Of a DNA stretch of 64,000 bases, positions 1-9,181 are shown piece by piece; position 1 is the first letter of the stretch, and every line of letters begins with the position of its first letter. The notes beneath the pieces were generated by a model. That model worked only from the letters and a program-made list of their open reading frames with translations, ran no database searches and was not told the origin of the DNA. The stretch comes from CALAED01 sp036555725 (GTDB lineage: Bacteria; Actinomycetota; Actinomycetes; Streptosporangiales; Streptosporangiaceae). A program made the translations under genes and the position numbers. The stretch covers positions 124,001 to 188,000 of the forward strand of contig DATBKU010000130.1 in NCBI GenBank assembly GCA_036555725.1, written 5' to 3'.

Positions 1-74
1 ATCACCTTCGCGAGGTCGCCCGTGATCCCGAAGACCACGAGCACGTCGGCCGGTCCGTTTGCAGGTGCAGCCAT
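1..74 (-). CDS. zwf: glucose-6-phosphate 1-dehydrogenase, N-terminal fragment
   Basis: Only the first 24 codons are inside the window; the gene runs off the left edge. The visible N-terminus contains the VFGITGDLAKV motif, the Rossmann NADP-binding start of glucose-6-phosphate dehydrogenase, which opens the oxidative pentose phosphate pathway. The ATG lies 2 nt after the stop of the NDH-2 gene, so it is probably the third gene of a GMC oxidoreductase / NDH-2 / zwf transcript. This links NADPH supply with respiratory NADH oxidation. Identification rests on a short but characteristic motif. Confidence 0.8.
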   Translation of the reverse strand, partial: MAAPANGPADVLVVFGITGDLAKV

Positions 75-76
75 GG

Positions 77-1360
77 TCAGCCCTTCCACTTGATGCGCGG
101 GGTATCGACGGTCGCCGGATCGAGCAGCTCGGCGGACCGGTGATGCGGGCGTACGTAGAACTCCTCGGCCCAGGTGGCGAAGGCGCTCACCTCGGCCCGC
201 GCGTTCGCCAGCAGCTGCGCGTGTACGCCGAGCCAGGCGGCGAACGCGACCCGGCCGTGCAGCTCATGCCGATGTTGGCCGATCTCGGCGACCGCCGCGC
301 GCCGGCCGATCATCGCCATGATCCCCTTGTCGTGGTAGTGGAACGACGCGCGACCGTCGTTCTTGAGGTCGGCGACGATGTTCTGGGCCGCCCAGGCGCC
401 CGCCTGCTGGGCGACGCTGCCGAGCTGCGGCAGGGCGGGCTCGTCGCCGGCCGGGATGTTGGCGAAGTCTCCGATCGCATACACGCCCGGGTACCCGGCG
501 ACGGTCAGGTCGGGGCGCACGTCGAGCCGGCCGCCGTGCCCGCGGGGAATCCCGGAGACGGCGGCGAGCGGCGCCGCCGTCACCCCGCCGCCCCACACCA
601 CCAAGTGGGTCTTGATCGTCGTCCCGTCGCTCAACTTGACGTGGTCGGCGCCGATCTCCTCCACCGACACCCCGAGCCGCAGCTGGACGCCGCGGCGCTG
701 CAGTTGCTTGGCGGTGTAGGCGTGTGCCTCGTCCGAGAACTGCGCGAGCACGGTGTGCCCGAGGTCGACGAGGATCACCTTCGCGCCCCCGACGGCCAGG
801 TTCTCGTGGACGTGCGGCATGACGTCGTGCACCAGCTCGGCCAGGGCCCCCGCCGTCTCGACGCCGGTCGGGCCGGCGCCCACGACGACGAACGTCAGGG
901 CACCCTCCTTGATCCACTCCGGCTTGGCGGCCGCGTCGCGGAACAGCTGTAGCACCGTCGCCCGGATCCGCTCCGCGTCGGTGACGCTGTAGAGCGGATA
1001 GGTGTACTCCTCGGCGCCCGGGGTGTGGAAGAAGTTCGGTTGCGAGCCGGCGGCCAGCACCAGCGCGTCGCCGCTGACCGAGCCGCCGTCGGCCAGCGTC
1101 ACCGCACGCGCCGCCGGGTCGGCCGAGACGGCCTCACCCAGCCGTACCTCCACGTTGCCCTCGTCACGGAACAGCTCGGCGAGGTCGAACGCCATGTCCT
1201 GTCGGGCCAGCTCCGCCGTCGCCACCTGGTAGAGCAGCGGCTGGAACTGGTGATAGCCGTTCTTGTCGAGCAGCGTGACCCGTACGTCGTCCGCTGCCAG
1301 CCGCCGGGCGCACGCCACGCCGGCGAATCCGCCGCCGACCACGACGACGTGCGGGCTCAT
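77..1360 (-). CDS. ndh: type II NADH dehydrogenase (NAD(P)/FAD-dependent oxidoreductase)
   Basis: This 427-residue flavoprotein has an N-terminal FAD-binding GGGFAG motif (residues 9-14), a second dinucleotide fold with VVVGAGPTG near residue 158 for NADH, and a VYAIGDFAN motif near residue 295 that contacts FAD. These are hallmarks of the single-subunit, non-proton-pumping NADH:quinone oxidoreductase at the inner face of the membrane. No membrane helix is visible, so attachment would be by the amphipathic C-terminus usual in the family. It follows a GMC oxidoreductase (43-nt gap) and precedes zwf (2-nt gap) on the same strand. The length is normal for NDH-2. Confidence 0.88.
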   Translation of the reverse strand: MSPHVVVVGGGFAGVACARRLAADDVRVTLLDKNGYHQFQPLLYQVATAELARQDMAFDLAELFRDEGNVEVRLGEAVSADPAARAVTLADGGSVSGDALVLAAGSQPNFFHTPGAEEYTYPLYSVTDAERIRATVLQLFRDAAAKPEWIKEGALTFVVVGAGPTGVETAGALAELVHDVMPHVHENLAVGGAKVILVDLGHTVLAQFSDEAHAYTAKQLQRRGVQLRLGVSVEEIGADHVKLSDGTTIKTHLVVWGGGVTAAPLAAVSGIPRGHGGRLDVRPDLTVAGYPGVYAIGDFANIPAGDEPALPQLGSVAQQAGAWAAQNIVADLKNDGRASFHYHDKGIMAMIGRRAAVAEIGQHRHELHGRVAFAAWLGVHAQLLANARAEVSAFATWAEEFYVRPHHRSAELLDPATVDTPRIKWKG

Positions 1361-1403
1361 GACGTGCTCCCCGCGCAGCCTCGGCGCGCGTCCATGTGCG
1401 CGC

Positions 1404-2993
1404 TCATGACCGAGCTCCGAGCCGTTCGATGAGATGGTCGCCGACCCGCAGCGCGTTGGCGATGGCGGTGAGCGACGGGTTCACGGCGCCGACGCTCGGG
1501 AAGAAGCTGGTGTCGACGACGTACAGGTTGTCGAGCTCGTGCGCCTTGCAGTTGACGTCGAGCGCCGAGGTCGCCGGGTCGGTACCGAACCGGACCGTGC
1601 CGGCCTGATGCGCGGTGGCCCCGATCGGCATCATCTTGTGCAGGTAGATGCTGTGGTCGAGCAGGTGCGGGTGCATGCCGAGGTGGCCGAGCATGCCCTC
1701 CAGCCGGCGCCGCAGCCGCTCCACCGCCTCGAGGTTGTTCTTCTCGTCGAGGGTCAGATGGATGTCGCCGTCCTTGTCCACCGTGACGCGGTTGTCGCGG
1801 TCCGGCAGGTCCTCGGCGCACAGCCAGAAGTCGACGGCGTGGTGGGCCATCATCTCGAACGGCATCTTCGGTGCCAGGCCCGCGCCGGCCCAGCGCGGCG
1901 CCTCGCCCTTGATCTGCTCGGCGTCCGACTTGCCGAGCATCTGGATCCCGCCCAGCGGATAGTCCCAGTCGTCCGCGCCGAAGTACCAGTCGTTCAACGC
2001 GAGCGTCTTCTGGAACCGGGTCGGGTTGGGCTCTTTCGAGATCGCCATCAGGGCTAGGTTGTTGTGCCGCATGTAGTGCCGTCCGACCACGTCGGAGCCG
2101 TTGGCCAGGCCGTTCGGGTGCAGGCCGTTGGCCGAGCGCAGCAGCAGTACGGCGGAGTTCACCGCACCGCACGACACCACGACGACGTCGCCCGTGAACA
2201 CGCTCGTCGATCCATCGGACAGCGTCGTGACGACGCCGGTGACGGAACGGCCCGTCGCGTCGGTCTCCAGGCGTTGTACGTGGGCGTTGGTGACGAGCTC
2301 GACGTTGTCGTACGCCAGCGCCGGGTCGACGCAGATCACCTGGGCGTCGGACTTGGCGCCCACCAGGCAGGGGAAGCCGTCGACCCGGTCGCAGCGGATG
2401 CAGGCGCTCGCGGCGGTGGCCTTCCCGTCGGCGTCCTGGTCGAGGTTGACCCCGATCGGCAGGTGGAACGGGTGCAGCCCGAGCCGTTCGAGGTCGTCGC
2501 TGAGCTGCTGGATGCGCGGCTCGTGCTGGACCGGCGGATGGGCGTAGGGGGCGCTGGCCGGGCCCTCGGTCGGGTCGGCGCCGCGCCGCCCGTGGACGAG
2601 GTACAGCCGCTCGGCCTCGGTGTAGTAGGGCTCGAAGTCGTCGTACGACAGCGGCCAGGCGGGCGACATCCCGCCGTGGTGGCGGATTTCGCCGAAATCC
2701 TGCGGCCGCAGCCGGAACAGCGCGGCGCCGTAGAACTTCGTGTTCCCGCCGACGTAGTAGTTCACCTCGGGCGGGAACTTGTCGCCGTGCTTGTCGTACC
2801 AGAACTCCGGCGCCCGGTAGTCGCCGCGGACGAACACCGCAGTGGAGTCCCAATTGTCGCGCTCGCGGGGCAGGTAGCCGCCCCGTTCCAGCAGCAGTAC
2901 CCGCAGTCCGGACGGCGCCAGCCGATGCACGAGCGTGCCGCCGCCCGCGCCGCTGCCGACGATGATGACGTCGTAATGGGAGTTATCAGGCAT
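1404..2993 (-). CDS. GMC family oxidoreductase
   Basis: The protein has an N-terminal FAD-binding motif (IIVGSGAGGG, about residues 10-19 from this start). Its C-terminal block, containing VNPSLTAIANALR, matches the GMC_oxred_C region that closes the active site in glucose/methanol/choline oxidases and dehydrogenases. The substrate cannot be read from sequence; actinobacterial relatives act on sugars, sterols or alcohols. The ATG at 2993 is preferred because a GGACGGAG Shine-Dalgarno lies just upstream; an in-frame ATG at 3038 would add 15 residues. It is first in an apparent operon with ndh and zwf, so it may feed electrons or sugar acids into that pathway (inference). Confidence 0.8.
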   Translation of the reverse strand: MPDNSHYDVIIVGSGAGGGTLVHRLAPSGLRVLLLERGGYLPRERDNWDSTAVFVRGDYRAPEFWYDKHGDKFPPEVNYYVGGNTKFYGAALFRLRPQDFGEIRHHGGMSPAWPLSYDDFEPYYTEAERLYLVHGRRGADPTEGPASAPYAHPPVQHEPRIQQLSDDLERLGLHPFHLPIGVNLDQDADGKATAASACIRCDRVDGFPCLVGAKSDAQVICVDPALAYDNVELVTNAHVQRLETDATGRSVTGVVTTLSDGSTSVFTGDVVVVSCGAVNSAVLLLRSANGLHPNGLANGSDVVGRHYMRHNNLALMAISKEPNPTRFQKTLALNDWYFGADDWDYPLGGIQMLGKSDAEQIKGEAPRWAGAGLAPKMPFEMMAHHAVDFWLCAEDLPDRDNRVTVDKDGDIHLTLDEKNNLEAVERLRRRLEGMLGHLGMHPHLLDHSIYLHKMMPIGATAHQAGTVRFGTDPATSALDVNCKAHELDNLYVVDTSFFPSVGAVNPSLTAIANALRVGDHLIERLGARS

Positions 2994-3109
2994 TCGGCCA
3001 CGCTCCGTCCGGAGCCCGCGCCCGACATCCTCCGCCACGGGTGAGTCCGGGGCTCGTCCGCTGAGGCAACGTTATGGAGTTGGCCGCTGGCAGTGGAGGG
3101 GGATCGGTG

Positions 3110-4969
3110 ATGGATGGGTATCCCGCGATTGAGGCGCACGGGCTGATCGGTGATCTGCAGACCGCGGCGTTGGTTGCCGACGACGGGACCGTCGACTGGT
3201 TCTGTAGCCCGCGGTTCGATTCGCCGAGCCTGTTCGCGGCGTTGCTCGATCGGGAGCGCGGCGGCCGGTTCCAGATCGCCCCCGACTCGTCCGACTATGT
3301 GGCGCGACAGCTGTACCTGCCTGGCACGGCCGTGCTCATCACACGGTTCATTACGCCGGACGGGGTCGGCGAGGTGGCCGACTTCATGCCGGTGGCGGGG
3401 ACGACGGTGACCAGTAGGCACCGGCTGGTCCGGCTGGTGCGGGTGGTCCGCGGGCAGATGCGGTTCGTGGTGGAGTGCGAGCCCGCGTTCGACTACGGGC
3501 GGGCCGAGCACAAGGTGGAGGTCACCGAGAACGGGGCGGCGTTCCACGGCGACTCGCTCACCGTCAATCTCTCGATCGTGCGGACGCCAGGCACACCGAT
3601 GCGGGAGGGCGCCACCATCGAGCCGTACGGACGTGGAGGGATCCGGGCCACCGTGACGGCCTCGGCCGGTGAGGTCGGCGGCGTCGTCCTCGAGACCGAG
3701 CCGGACGGGCCGCCTCGGCTGGTCTCGCCGGAGGCCGCGCGGGCCCTGCTGGAGGAGACGCGCGACTTCTGGCGCCGCTGGATCGGGCGGTCGAGCTACC
3801 AGGGCCGCTGGCGGGAGATGGTGGAGCGGGCGGCCATGACGCTCAAGCTCATGACGTACGCGCCGACCGGGGCGCTGGTCGCCGCCCCGACGGCCGGTCT
3901 GCCCGAGCTGGTGGGCGGCGAGCGCAACTGGGACTACCGGTTCACCTGGGTGCGGGACGCTTCGTTCTCGGTCTACGCACTGCTCGGGCTCGGCTTTACC
4001 GAGGAAGCCGAAGGGTTCCTGCGCTGGCTGGGTCACCGCGTACGCGAGGCCAGCGAGAAGGCCGGGCCGTTGCAAATCATGTACCGGATCGACGGCGCCG
4101 CCGACCTCACCGAGGAGACGATGGGCCACCTCGACGGGTATCGGGGATCGCGGCCGGTCCGCATCGGCAACGGCGCCGCGACCCAGCTGCAGCTCGATAT
4201 TTACGGCGAGGCGATGGACTCGATCTACCTCGCCGACACCCATGGCTTCCCGGTCGGGCACATGGGCTGGAGTCACATCCGCAACGTCGTCGAGTGGCTG
4301 TGCGATAACTGGGACCAGCCGGACGCCGGGCTGTGGGAGACCCGCGGCGGCGCGCAGGACTTCGTCTACGGCCGGCTCATGTCGTGGGTGGCGCTGGATC
4401 GCGCGATCCGCATCGCCCGGGACCGGGGCCGCCCGGCCGACCTGTCGCTGTGGACGAGCACTCGCGACACGATCTACCGGCAGATCATGGAACGCGGGTG
4501 GAGCTCGCAGCGGGCGGCGTTCGTGCAGCACTTCGGCTCGGAAGTGCTGGACGCCTCGCTGCTGTACATGCCGCTGGTCGGCTTCGTCGCGCCGTCCGAC
4601 CCGATGTGGCAGTCGACGTTGCGCGCGATGGACGCCGAACTGGTCTCCGACAGCCTCGTCTACCGGTACGACCCGAGCGCCTCACCCGACGGCCTGCGCG
4701 GCTCCGAGGGCACGTTCTCAATGTGCACGTTCTGGTACGTCGACGCCCTCGCCCGTTCCGGACGTCTCAACGACGCCAGGCTCACCTTCGAGAAGATGCT
4801 CACGTACGCCAACCCGCTCGGCCTGTACTCCGAGGAGATCGGGCCCACCGGCGAACAGCTCGGCAACTTCCCGCAGGCCTTCAGCCATCTCGCCCTGATC
4901 AGCGCCGCGGTGAATCTCGACTACCAGCTCGACCACGGCGCCGGCCAGGACGCACTCAGCGTCAGGTGA
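3110..4969 (+). CDS. glycoside hydrolase family 15 protein (glucoamylase/trehalase-like)
   Basis: The product is about 619 residues. The N-terminus (AIEAHGLIGDLQTAALV, then DGTVDWFCSPRFDSPS) is typical of the bacterial GH15 glucoamylase/trehalase-like family. The (alpha/alpha)6-barrel carries the ERNWDYRFTWVRDASF signature near residue 275, which contains the substrate-binding Trp/Arg residues. No signal peptide is seen, so it is probably cytoplasmic; trehalose or maltooligosaccharide hydrolysis is likely. The ATG at 3110 (or GTG at 3107) follows a GTGGAGGGGGA ribosome-binding site; an upstream ATG at 3074 lacks one. Its last codons overlap the convergent membrane-protein gene by 8 nt. Confidence 0.85.
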   Translation: MDGYPAIEAHGLIGDLQTAALVADDGTVDWFCSPRFDSPSLFAALLDRERGGRFQIAPDSSDYVARQLYLPGTAVLITRFITPDGVGEVADFMPVAGTTVTSRHRLVRLVRVVRGQMRFVVECEPAFDYGRAEHKVEVTENGAAFHGDSLTVNLSIVRTPGTPMREGATIEPYGRGGIRATVTASAGEVGGVVLETEPDGPPRLVSPEAARALLEETRDFWRRWIGRSSYQGRWREMVERAAMTLKLMTYAPTGALVAAPTAGLPELVGGERNWDYRFTWVRDASFSVYALLGLGFTEEAEGFLRWLGHRVREASEKAGPLQIMYRIDGAADLTEETMGHLDGYRGSRPVRIGNGAATQLQLDIYGEAMDSIYLADTHGFPVGHMGWSHIRNVVEWLCDNWDQPDAGLWETRGGAQDFVYGRLMSWVALDRAIRIARDRGRPADLSLWTSTRDTIYRQIMERGWSSQRAAFVQHFGSEVLDASLLYMPLVGFVAPSDPMWQSTLRAMDAELVSDSLVYRYDPSASPDGLRGSEGTFSMCTFWYVDALARSGRLNDARLTFEKMLTYANPLGLYSEEIGPTGEQLGNFPQAFSHLALISAAVNLDYQLDHGAGQDALSVR

Positions 4970-5639
4970 GGACGTTCACCGCACGGGCGACCACGAGGCC
5001 GAGAATGGCGAGGGAGATAATCGACTGCACGGCCATGGCGATCTTGGCCCACGGGGTGAGCGGCATGGTGTCGGTCGGGCTGAACGCGAGCGCGTTGGTC
5101 GCCGCCAGGTAGAGGTAGTCGATGAACCGGGGCCGCCAGTTTGGTGGCGCGAGGTCGGGGTTCAGCTGCTGCGGGAAGGCGAAGTCGGGGGGGCGCGGGT
5201 GCAGGTGAGCGCGGGCGGCCGCACCGCCGCCGTCGAGCTCCCAGTACAGGAGCCCGAACGCGATGATGTTGCACCCCCAGACGTTGGCGCCCGCCGAGAG
5301 CAGGGCGTCGGCCGAGTTCGTCGCCTGGCCGCCGTGCAGAAGGGTGTCCACAAGCCGCACCGTGGTCCACAGCGAGCTCACCACGAGCGCCGCCACCAGC
5401 GTGATGGACAGACCGCGCAACAGCGCCGACCGGCGGGTGATCTCCACCGGATCGCCGGCAACCACGGCGAGGAGCAGCAGGCCCTCGATGAGCGGCAGCA
5501 CCCAGTTCGGCACGAGCCGCAGGTCGGTCGGTAGCAGATAGGTGAGTACTATCGCGGCCAGGACGGCCCCGGCCATCGGCCAGCGCGCCTCACTGATCAA
5601 AGCCGCCTCGGCCGACGGCGTGTCGTGCTCCGCCTTCAC
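4962..5639 (-). CDS. polytopic membrane protein, possibly ion-channel-like
   Basis: This is a 225-residue protein with about six hydrophobic segments. The C-terminal part, with a helix, a loop reading NALAFSPTDTMPLTPW and a final helix ending LVVARAVNVL, resembles the pore-loop/last-helix layout of two-helix potassium-channel modules, but no TVGYG-type filter is present. I therefore do not assign channel function. The GTG start at 5639 follows the cydC stop by 59 nt, so it may be co-transcribed at the end of the cytochrome bd operon. It overlaps the convergent GH15 gene by 8 nt. Confidence 0.6.
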   Translation of the reverse strand: MKAEHDTPSAEAALISEARWPMAGAVLAAIVLTYLLPTDLRLVPNWVLPLIEGLLLLAVVAGDPVEITRRSALLRGLSITLVAALVVSSLWTTVRLVDTLLHGGQATNSADALLSAGANVWGCNIIAFGLLYWELDGGGAAARAHLHPRPPDFAFPQQLNPDLAPPNWRPRFIDYLYLAATNALAFSPTDTMPLTPWAKIAMAVQSIISLAILGLVVARAVNVLT

Positions 5640-5698
5640 TGGGACAGCATGGCGTCGTGCCGCGGCGGGGCCTTCCTCCGTTCCGGGTGACTCCTCGG

Positions 5699-7366
5699 CT
5701 ACCGGCGGGGCGTCACCCTGCCGCGCCGTAGCCGTACGACCTGGTCCACCGCATCGAGCCAGGTGGTGTGGTGGGTGATCAGCAGCAGGGACCGGCCGTC
5801 GCCGTCGGCGAGCACGTCGGCGATCAGCGCGTCCGCGGTCGGCGGATCGAGATGGGCCGTCGGCTCGTCCAGCACCAGCACCGGGGTCCGCGCCAGGAAG
5901 GCGCGGGCCAGGGTGATGCGCCGGCGTTCCCCGCCGGACACCTGGACGCCCTCCTCGCCGACGAAGGTGTCCCAGCCGTCGGGCAAGGACGCGACCCAGT
6001 CCCAGACGCGGGCCCGCCGCAGCGCCTCCCGGATCTCCTCGTCGCCGGCGTCCGGACGGGCCAGCCGTACGTTCTCCTTGATCGTCGTGGCGAACAGGTA
6101 GGCGTCCTGGCGATCGAGCGTGATGGCTGAGCGTACGGCGTGCTGGCGGAGCGCGCGCAGGTCGGCGCCGCCCAGCGTGACGCGTCCGGCGCCGGGATCC
6201 ATGAACCGCACGAGCAGTTCGGCCACCGTGGTCTTGCCCGCCCCGGACTGCCCGACGAGCGCGAGTCGCCGCCTCGGTGCGAGGTCGAGGTCGACGTCGC
6301 GCAGCCCCCAGGCGCCACCGGCCGGATAGTCGTATGTCACGCGCTCGAGGCTCGCGGTCGTTTCCGTGGGCGGCGGGGCCGGCCGAGCCGGGTCCGGTAC
6401 GGCGGGGCGGCGGGCCATGACGGCCAGCAGCCGCTCGCCGGCGGCGAGGGTCGTGTTCAGCGTGAGCGCCGCGGCGGGCAGCGGCGTCACCGCCTCGAAC
6501 ACGGCCATGGCGAGCAGCGCGAGCGCGGCGACCATGACGTGGTCGAGTCCGCCGCCCGCGGTCGCCGACACCGAGACCGCCAGCACGCCGACGACGGTGA
6601 GTCCGGCCACGAGCGTGCCGAGACCCTCGACCATCCCCGCGACCACGGCGTCGGCGCGGGCCAGCCGGGTCAGTTCGCCGTCGAGGCGGCGTATCCGCGC
6701 CAGCGCGGCCTCGTCGGCGCCGAGCACCACCAGTTCGGGCGCGCCGCGCAGCAGTTCGACGAGCTCGGCCGTGAGTTCGGCGCGGACCTTGACCTGACGG
6801 CCGTTCAGCCGCCGGCCGGCGACGGCGGCGACGAACGGAACGGCGAGGCCGCCGACCGCGAGGCCGGACGCGAGCACAAGCGCGGCGGCGGGCAGAATGA
6901 CGGCGGTGACCGCGACCGACACGGCTCCGGTGGCCGCCCAAACAAGCGGTGGGGTGACGCCGCGCAGCAGCAGGTTCTGCATCGCGTCCACGTCGCCGAC
7001 CATGCGGGCGAGCAGGTCGCCCTGCCGGTGCTGTTCGGTCCGGGCCGGTACAAGCGGCTCCAGCTTCCGGTAGAACGCCGCCCGGATTCGGGTGAGCGCC
7101 CGGAACGCCAGGTCGTGGGACTCGAGCCGGTCGAAGTAACGCGCGACGGGCCGGCCGATCCCACACGCGCGTACGGCGACGATGGCGACCGTCAGGGACA
7201 GGATCGGCGGACGCTCCGCGGCGCGGGAGATCAGATAGCCGGCGGTGGCCATCAGGCCGACGCCGGCGAGCACGGTGATCGATCCCAGCGCCACCGACAA
7301 GGCGACCCGGGCCGCTGATGGCCGGCCCACTCGCAGCAGCGCGGCCAGCGTGCGGAGGGTGGTCAT
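5699..7366 (-). CDS. cydC: thiol reductant ABC exporter subunit CydC
   Basis: This 555-residue half-transporter has an N-terminal six-helix exporter domain and a C-terminal ATPase domain with Walker A GQSGAGKTT, ABC signature VSGGERRR and Walker B VLVLDEPTAH. With CydD it forms the heterodimer that exports cysteine/glutathione and allows haem insertion into cytochrome bd. It is the last cyd gene. Its ATG overlaps the TGA of the 30-codon micro-ORF that separates it from cydD, so its translation is probably coupled through that element. An AGAAGGGTGAG stretch just before the ATG can serve as Shine-Dalgarno. Confidence 0.9.
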   Translation of the reverse strand: MTTLRTLAALLRVGRPSAARVALSVALGSITVLAGVGLMATAGYLISRAAERPPILSLTVAIVAVRACGIGRPVARYFDRLESHDLAFRALTRIRAAFYRKLEPLVPARTEQHRQGDLLARMVGDVDAMQNLLLRGVTPPLVWAATGAVSVAVTAVILPAAALVLASGLAVGGLAVPFVAAVAGRRLNGRQVKVRAELTAELVELLRGAPELVVLGADEAALARIRRLDGELTRLARADAVVAGMVEGLGTLVAGLTVVGVLAVSVSATAGGGLDHVMVAALALLAMAVFEAVTPLPAAALTLNTTLAAGERLLAVMARRPAVPDPARPAPPPTETTASLERVTYDYPAGGAWGLRDVDLDLAPRRRLALVGQSGAGKTTVAELLVRFMDPGAGRVTLGGADLRALRQHAVRSAITLDRQDAYLFATTIKENVRLARPDAGDEEIREALRRARVWDWVASLPDGWDTFVGEEGVQVSGGERRRITLARAFLARTPVLVLDEPTAHLDPPTADALIADVLADGDGRSLLLITHHTTWLDAVDQVVRLRRGRVTPRR

Positions 7367-7455
7367 GCGTCGCTCACCCTTCTCGTTCGGCTCGCGGATG
7401 GCCTCGTTCCTCGGCCCTCCGGTCCGCTCACTCGGCGGGTTCGCTCCGTGCTCAT
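7363..7455 (-). CDS. 30-codon micro-ORF between cydD and cydC (linker element copy 1)
   Basis: The reading frame starts in the ATGA that contains the cydD stop and ends in the ATGA that contains the cydC start, so it is coupled on both sides. The peptide is Arg-rich (MSTERTRRVSGPEGRGT...) and matches no domain I know. The whole 93 nt is 74/93 identical to the element at 19259-19351. A possible hairpin (7396-7420) has arms GGA.GGCC/GGCC.TCC and loop GAGGAACGA. Only three of the thirteen codons that differ between copies are synonymous, so selection may act on the RNA and reading-frame length rather than the peptide. Confidence 0.6.
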   Translation of the reverse strand: MSTERTRRVSGPEGRGTRPSASRTRRVSDA

Positions 7456-9176
7456 GGCACCCACTGTGCGGACTGCTCGACGGCGCGGCCGGCGTCGAGG
7501 CGGACGACCCGATCGGCGATCAGCGCCGCCGCCGGCCGGTGGTCGATCAGCAGGACGGCCCGTCCGTGCGCGACTCGCCTGATGGCGTCGGTGACCACGG
7601 CGGCCGCGTCCGCGTCGAGATGGGCGGTCGGCTCGTCCAGGATCAGCAGCGGCGCGTCCCTGACCAGGGCGCGAGCCAGCGCGATCCGCCGCGTCTCACC
7701 GGCCGACAGGCCCTGTCCGCCCGGGCCGACCCGGGTGCGGTAGCCGTACCGGAGATCGCGGACGAAATCGTCGGCGCCCGCGAGTGCGGCGGCCTCCCGC
7801 GCCCGCGCCGTCGTGGCCTCCGGGCACCCCATGGTGATGTTGTCCAGCACGCTGCCGCGAAAGAGGGTGGGCCGCTGCGGGAGCCAGGCGATCTCGCGCC
7901 GCCAGGCCCGCCGGTCCACCGTGTCCAGGTCGGCGTCGTCCAGGTCGGCGTCGTCCAGTTCGGCGTCGTGCGGGTGCGCGTCGTCCGGGGTCACCGACCC
8001 GACGATCACCGCGCCCGCGTCGGGGCGGCGCAGCCCGAGCAGCAGCGCCGCGACCGTGCTCTTGCCCGCGCCGCTCGGCCCCACCAGGGCCGTGATCTCA
8101 CCGCGCCGCAACTCCAGGTCGAACCGGTCGAGCGCCGGACCGGGCCGGCCGGGATAGCAGACGGACACCCCGTCGAGCCGGATGGCCCGCCACGGCGGGC
8201 ACCCCGTCCGTACCGAGTCACGACGCGCCTCGCCCGCCGCGTCGATGAGGTCGAGGATCCGATCGGCGGCGGCCAGCCCGTCGGCGCTTGCGTGATACTG
8301 CGCGGCCAGCGCGCGTAGCGGCGCGTACAGCTCCGGAGTGAGGAGCAGCACGATGAGCGCCGCCCGCAGTGTCACCGCACCCTCGATCAATCGGACGCCG
8401 AGGGTGACTGCGACCAGGGCCGTCGCGATCGTGGCCACCAAATCGAGGACGGCCCCGGACAGAAACGACAGCCGCAGGACGCGCATCGTGGCCGCGCGAT
8501 ACTCCTCGCCGATCGCCTCGATCCGCGCCGCCTGCGCCGCGCCGCGGTTGTACGCACGCAGCGTCGGCAGGCCTCGCACCACGTCGAGGAAGTGATTGGA
8601 CAGCCGGGCCAGCGCCTGCCACCTGTCCCTCGTCCTGGCCTCGGTGAACCGCCCGATCAGCGCCATGAAGACCGGAATCAGCGGCAGCGTCACCAGCATG
8701 ATCGCGCCCGACAGCGGGTCGAGGGCGGCCGCGGCGGCCAGTATGACGACGGGCACGAGGACCGCCAGCACGACCTGCGGCAGATAGCGAGCGAAGTAGG
8801 TCTCCAGGGCGTCCACGCCCTGCACCGCCGCCGTGGCCACCTCGCCCGCCTCGGCGCCGGTCTCACTGACCGGCGCGTCCCGCAGCCGTCGCTCCGTCAG
8901 CTCCCGCCGCAACCCGGACATGACGCGGGCGGCCGCCCACCGCCCGGTGACCTCGTACGCGGTCGCCAGTACGGCCCGTACCGCCACCGCGACGGCCAGC
9001 AGCGCGATCGAGCGCGCCGCGACGCCGCCCTCGAACGCGGCGGTCACGACATCGGCGAACAGCACGGCCTGCGCCACCACGACGACCGTGGTGAACAGCC
9101 CGAACACGACATCGGCGCCGAGCGCGACGCGGGCCCCGCCGGCCCGGCCCAGCAGTCGCGGATCGAGCGCGCGCAC
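7452..9176 (-). CDS. cydD: thiol reductant ABC exporter subunit CydD
   Basis: This 574-residue partner of CydC has an exporter membrane domain (residues 1 to about 310), then an ATPase domain with Walker A GPSGAGKST, signature LSAGETRR and Walker B LLILDEPTAH. Between Walker A and the Q-loop (WLPQRPTLF) it carries an acidic insert with DDADL-type repeats, encoded by a 15-bp tandem repeat; this is unusual for the family. It begins 5 nt after cydB stops. Its stop overlaps the start of the 30-codon micro-ORF, and then comes cydC. Role: export of reducing thiols for cytochrome bd assembly. Confidence 0.9.
   Translation of the reverse strand: MRALDPRLLGRAGGARVALGADVVFGLFTTVVVVAQAVLFADVVTAAFEGGVAARSIALLAVAVAVRAVLATAYEVTGRWAAARVMSGLRRELTERRLRDAPVSETGAEAGEVATAAVQGVDALETYFARYLPQVVLAVLVPVVILAAAAALDPLSGAIMLVTLPLIPVFMALIGRFTEARTRDRWQALARLSNHFLDVVRGLPTLRAYNRGAAQAARIEAIGEEYRAATMRVLRLSFLSGAVLDLVATIATALVAVTLGVRLIEGAVTLRAALIVLLLTPELYAPLRALAAQYHASADGLAAADRILDLIDAAGEARRDSVRTGCPPWRAIRLDGVSVCYPGRPGPALDRFDLELRRGEITALVGPSGAGKSTVAALLLGLRRPDAGAVIVGSVTPDDAHPHDAELDDADLDDADLDTVDRRAWRREIAWLPQRPTLFRGSVLDNITMGCPEATTARAREAAALAGADDFVRDLRYGYRTRVGPGGQGLSAGETRRIALARALVRDAPLLILDEPTAHLDADAAAVVTDAIRRVAHGRAVLLIDHRPAAALIADRVVRLDAGRAVEQSAQWVP
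7923..7967 (-). repeat. 15-bp tandem repeat (x3) inside cydD
   Basis: On the + strand the unit GTCCAGGTCGGCGTC occurs twice exactly and a third time with one change. It encodes the acidic DDADLDDADL-like stretch in the CydD nucleotide-binding domain. The unit is a multiple of three, so copy-number slippage would keep the frame. Confidence 0.8.
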
Positions 9177-9181
9177 AGCGG

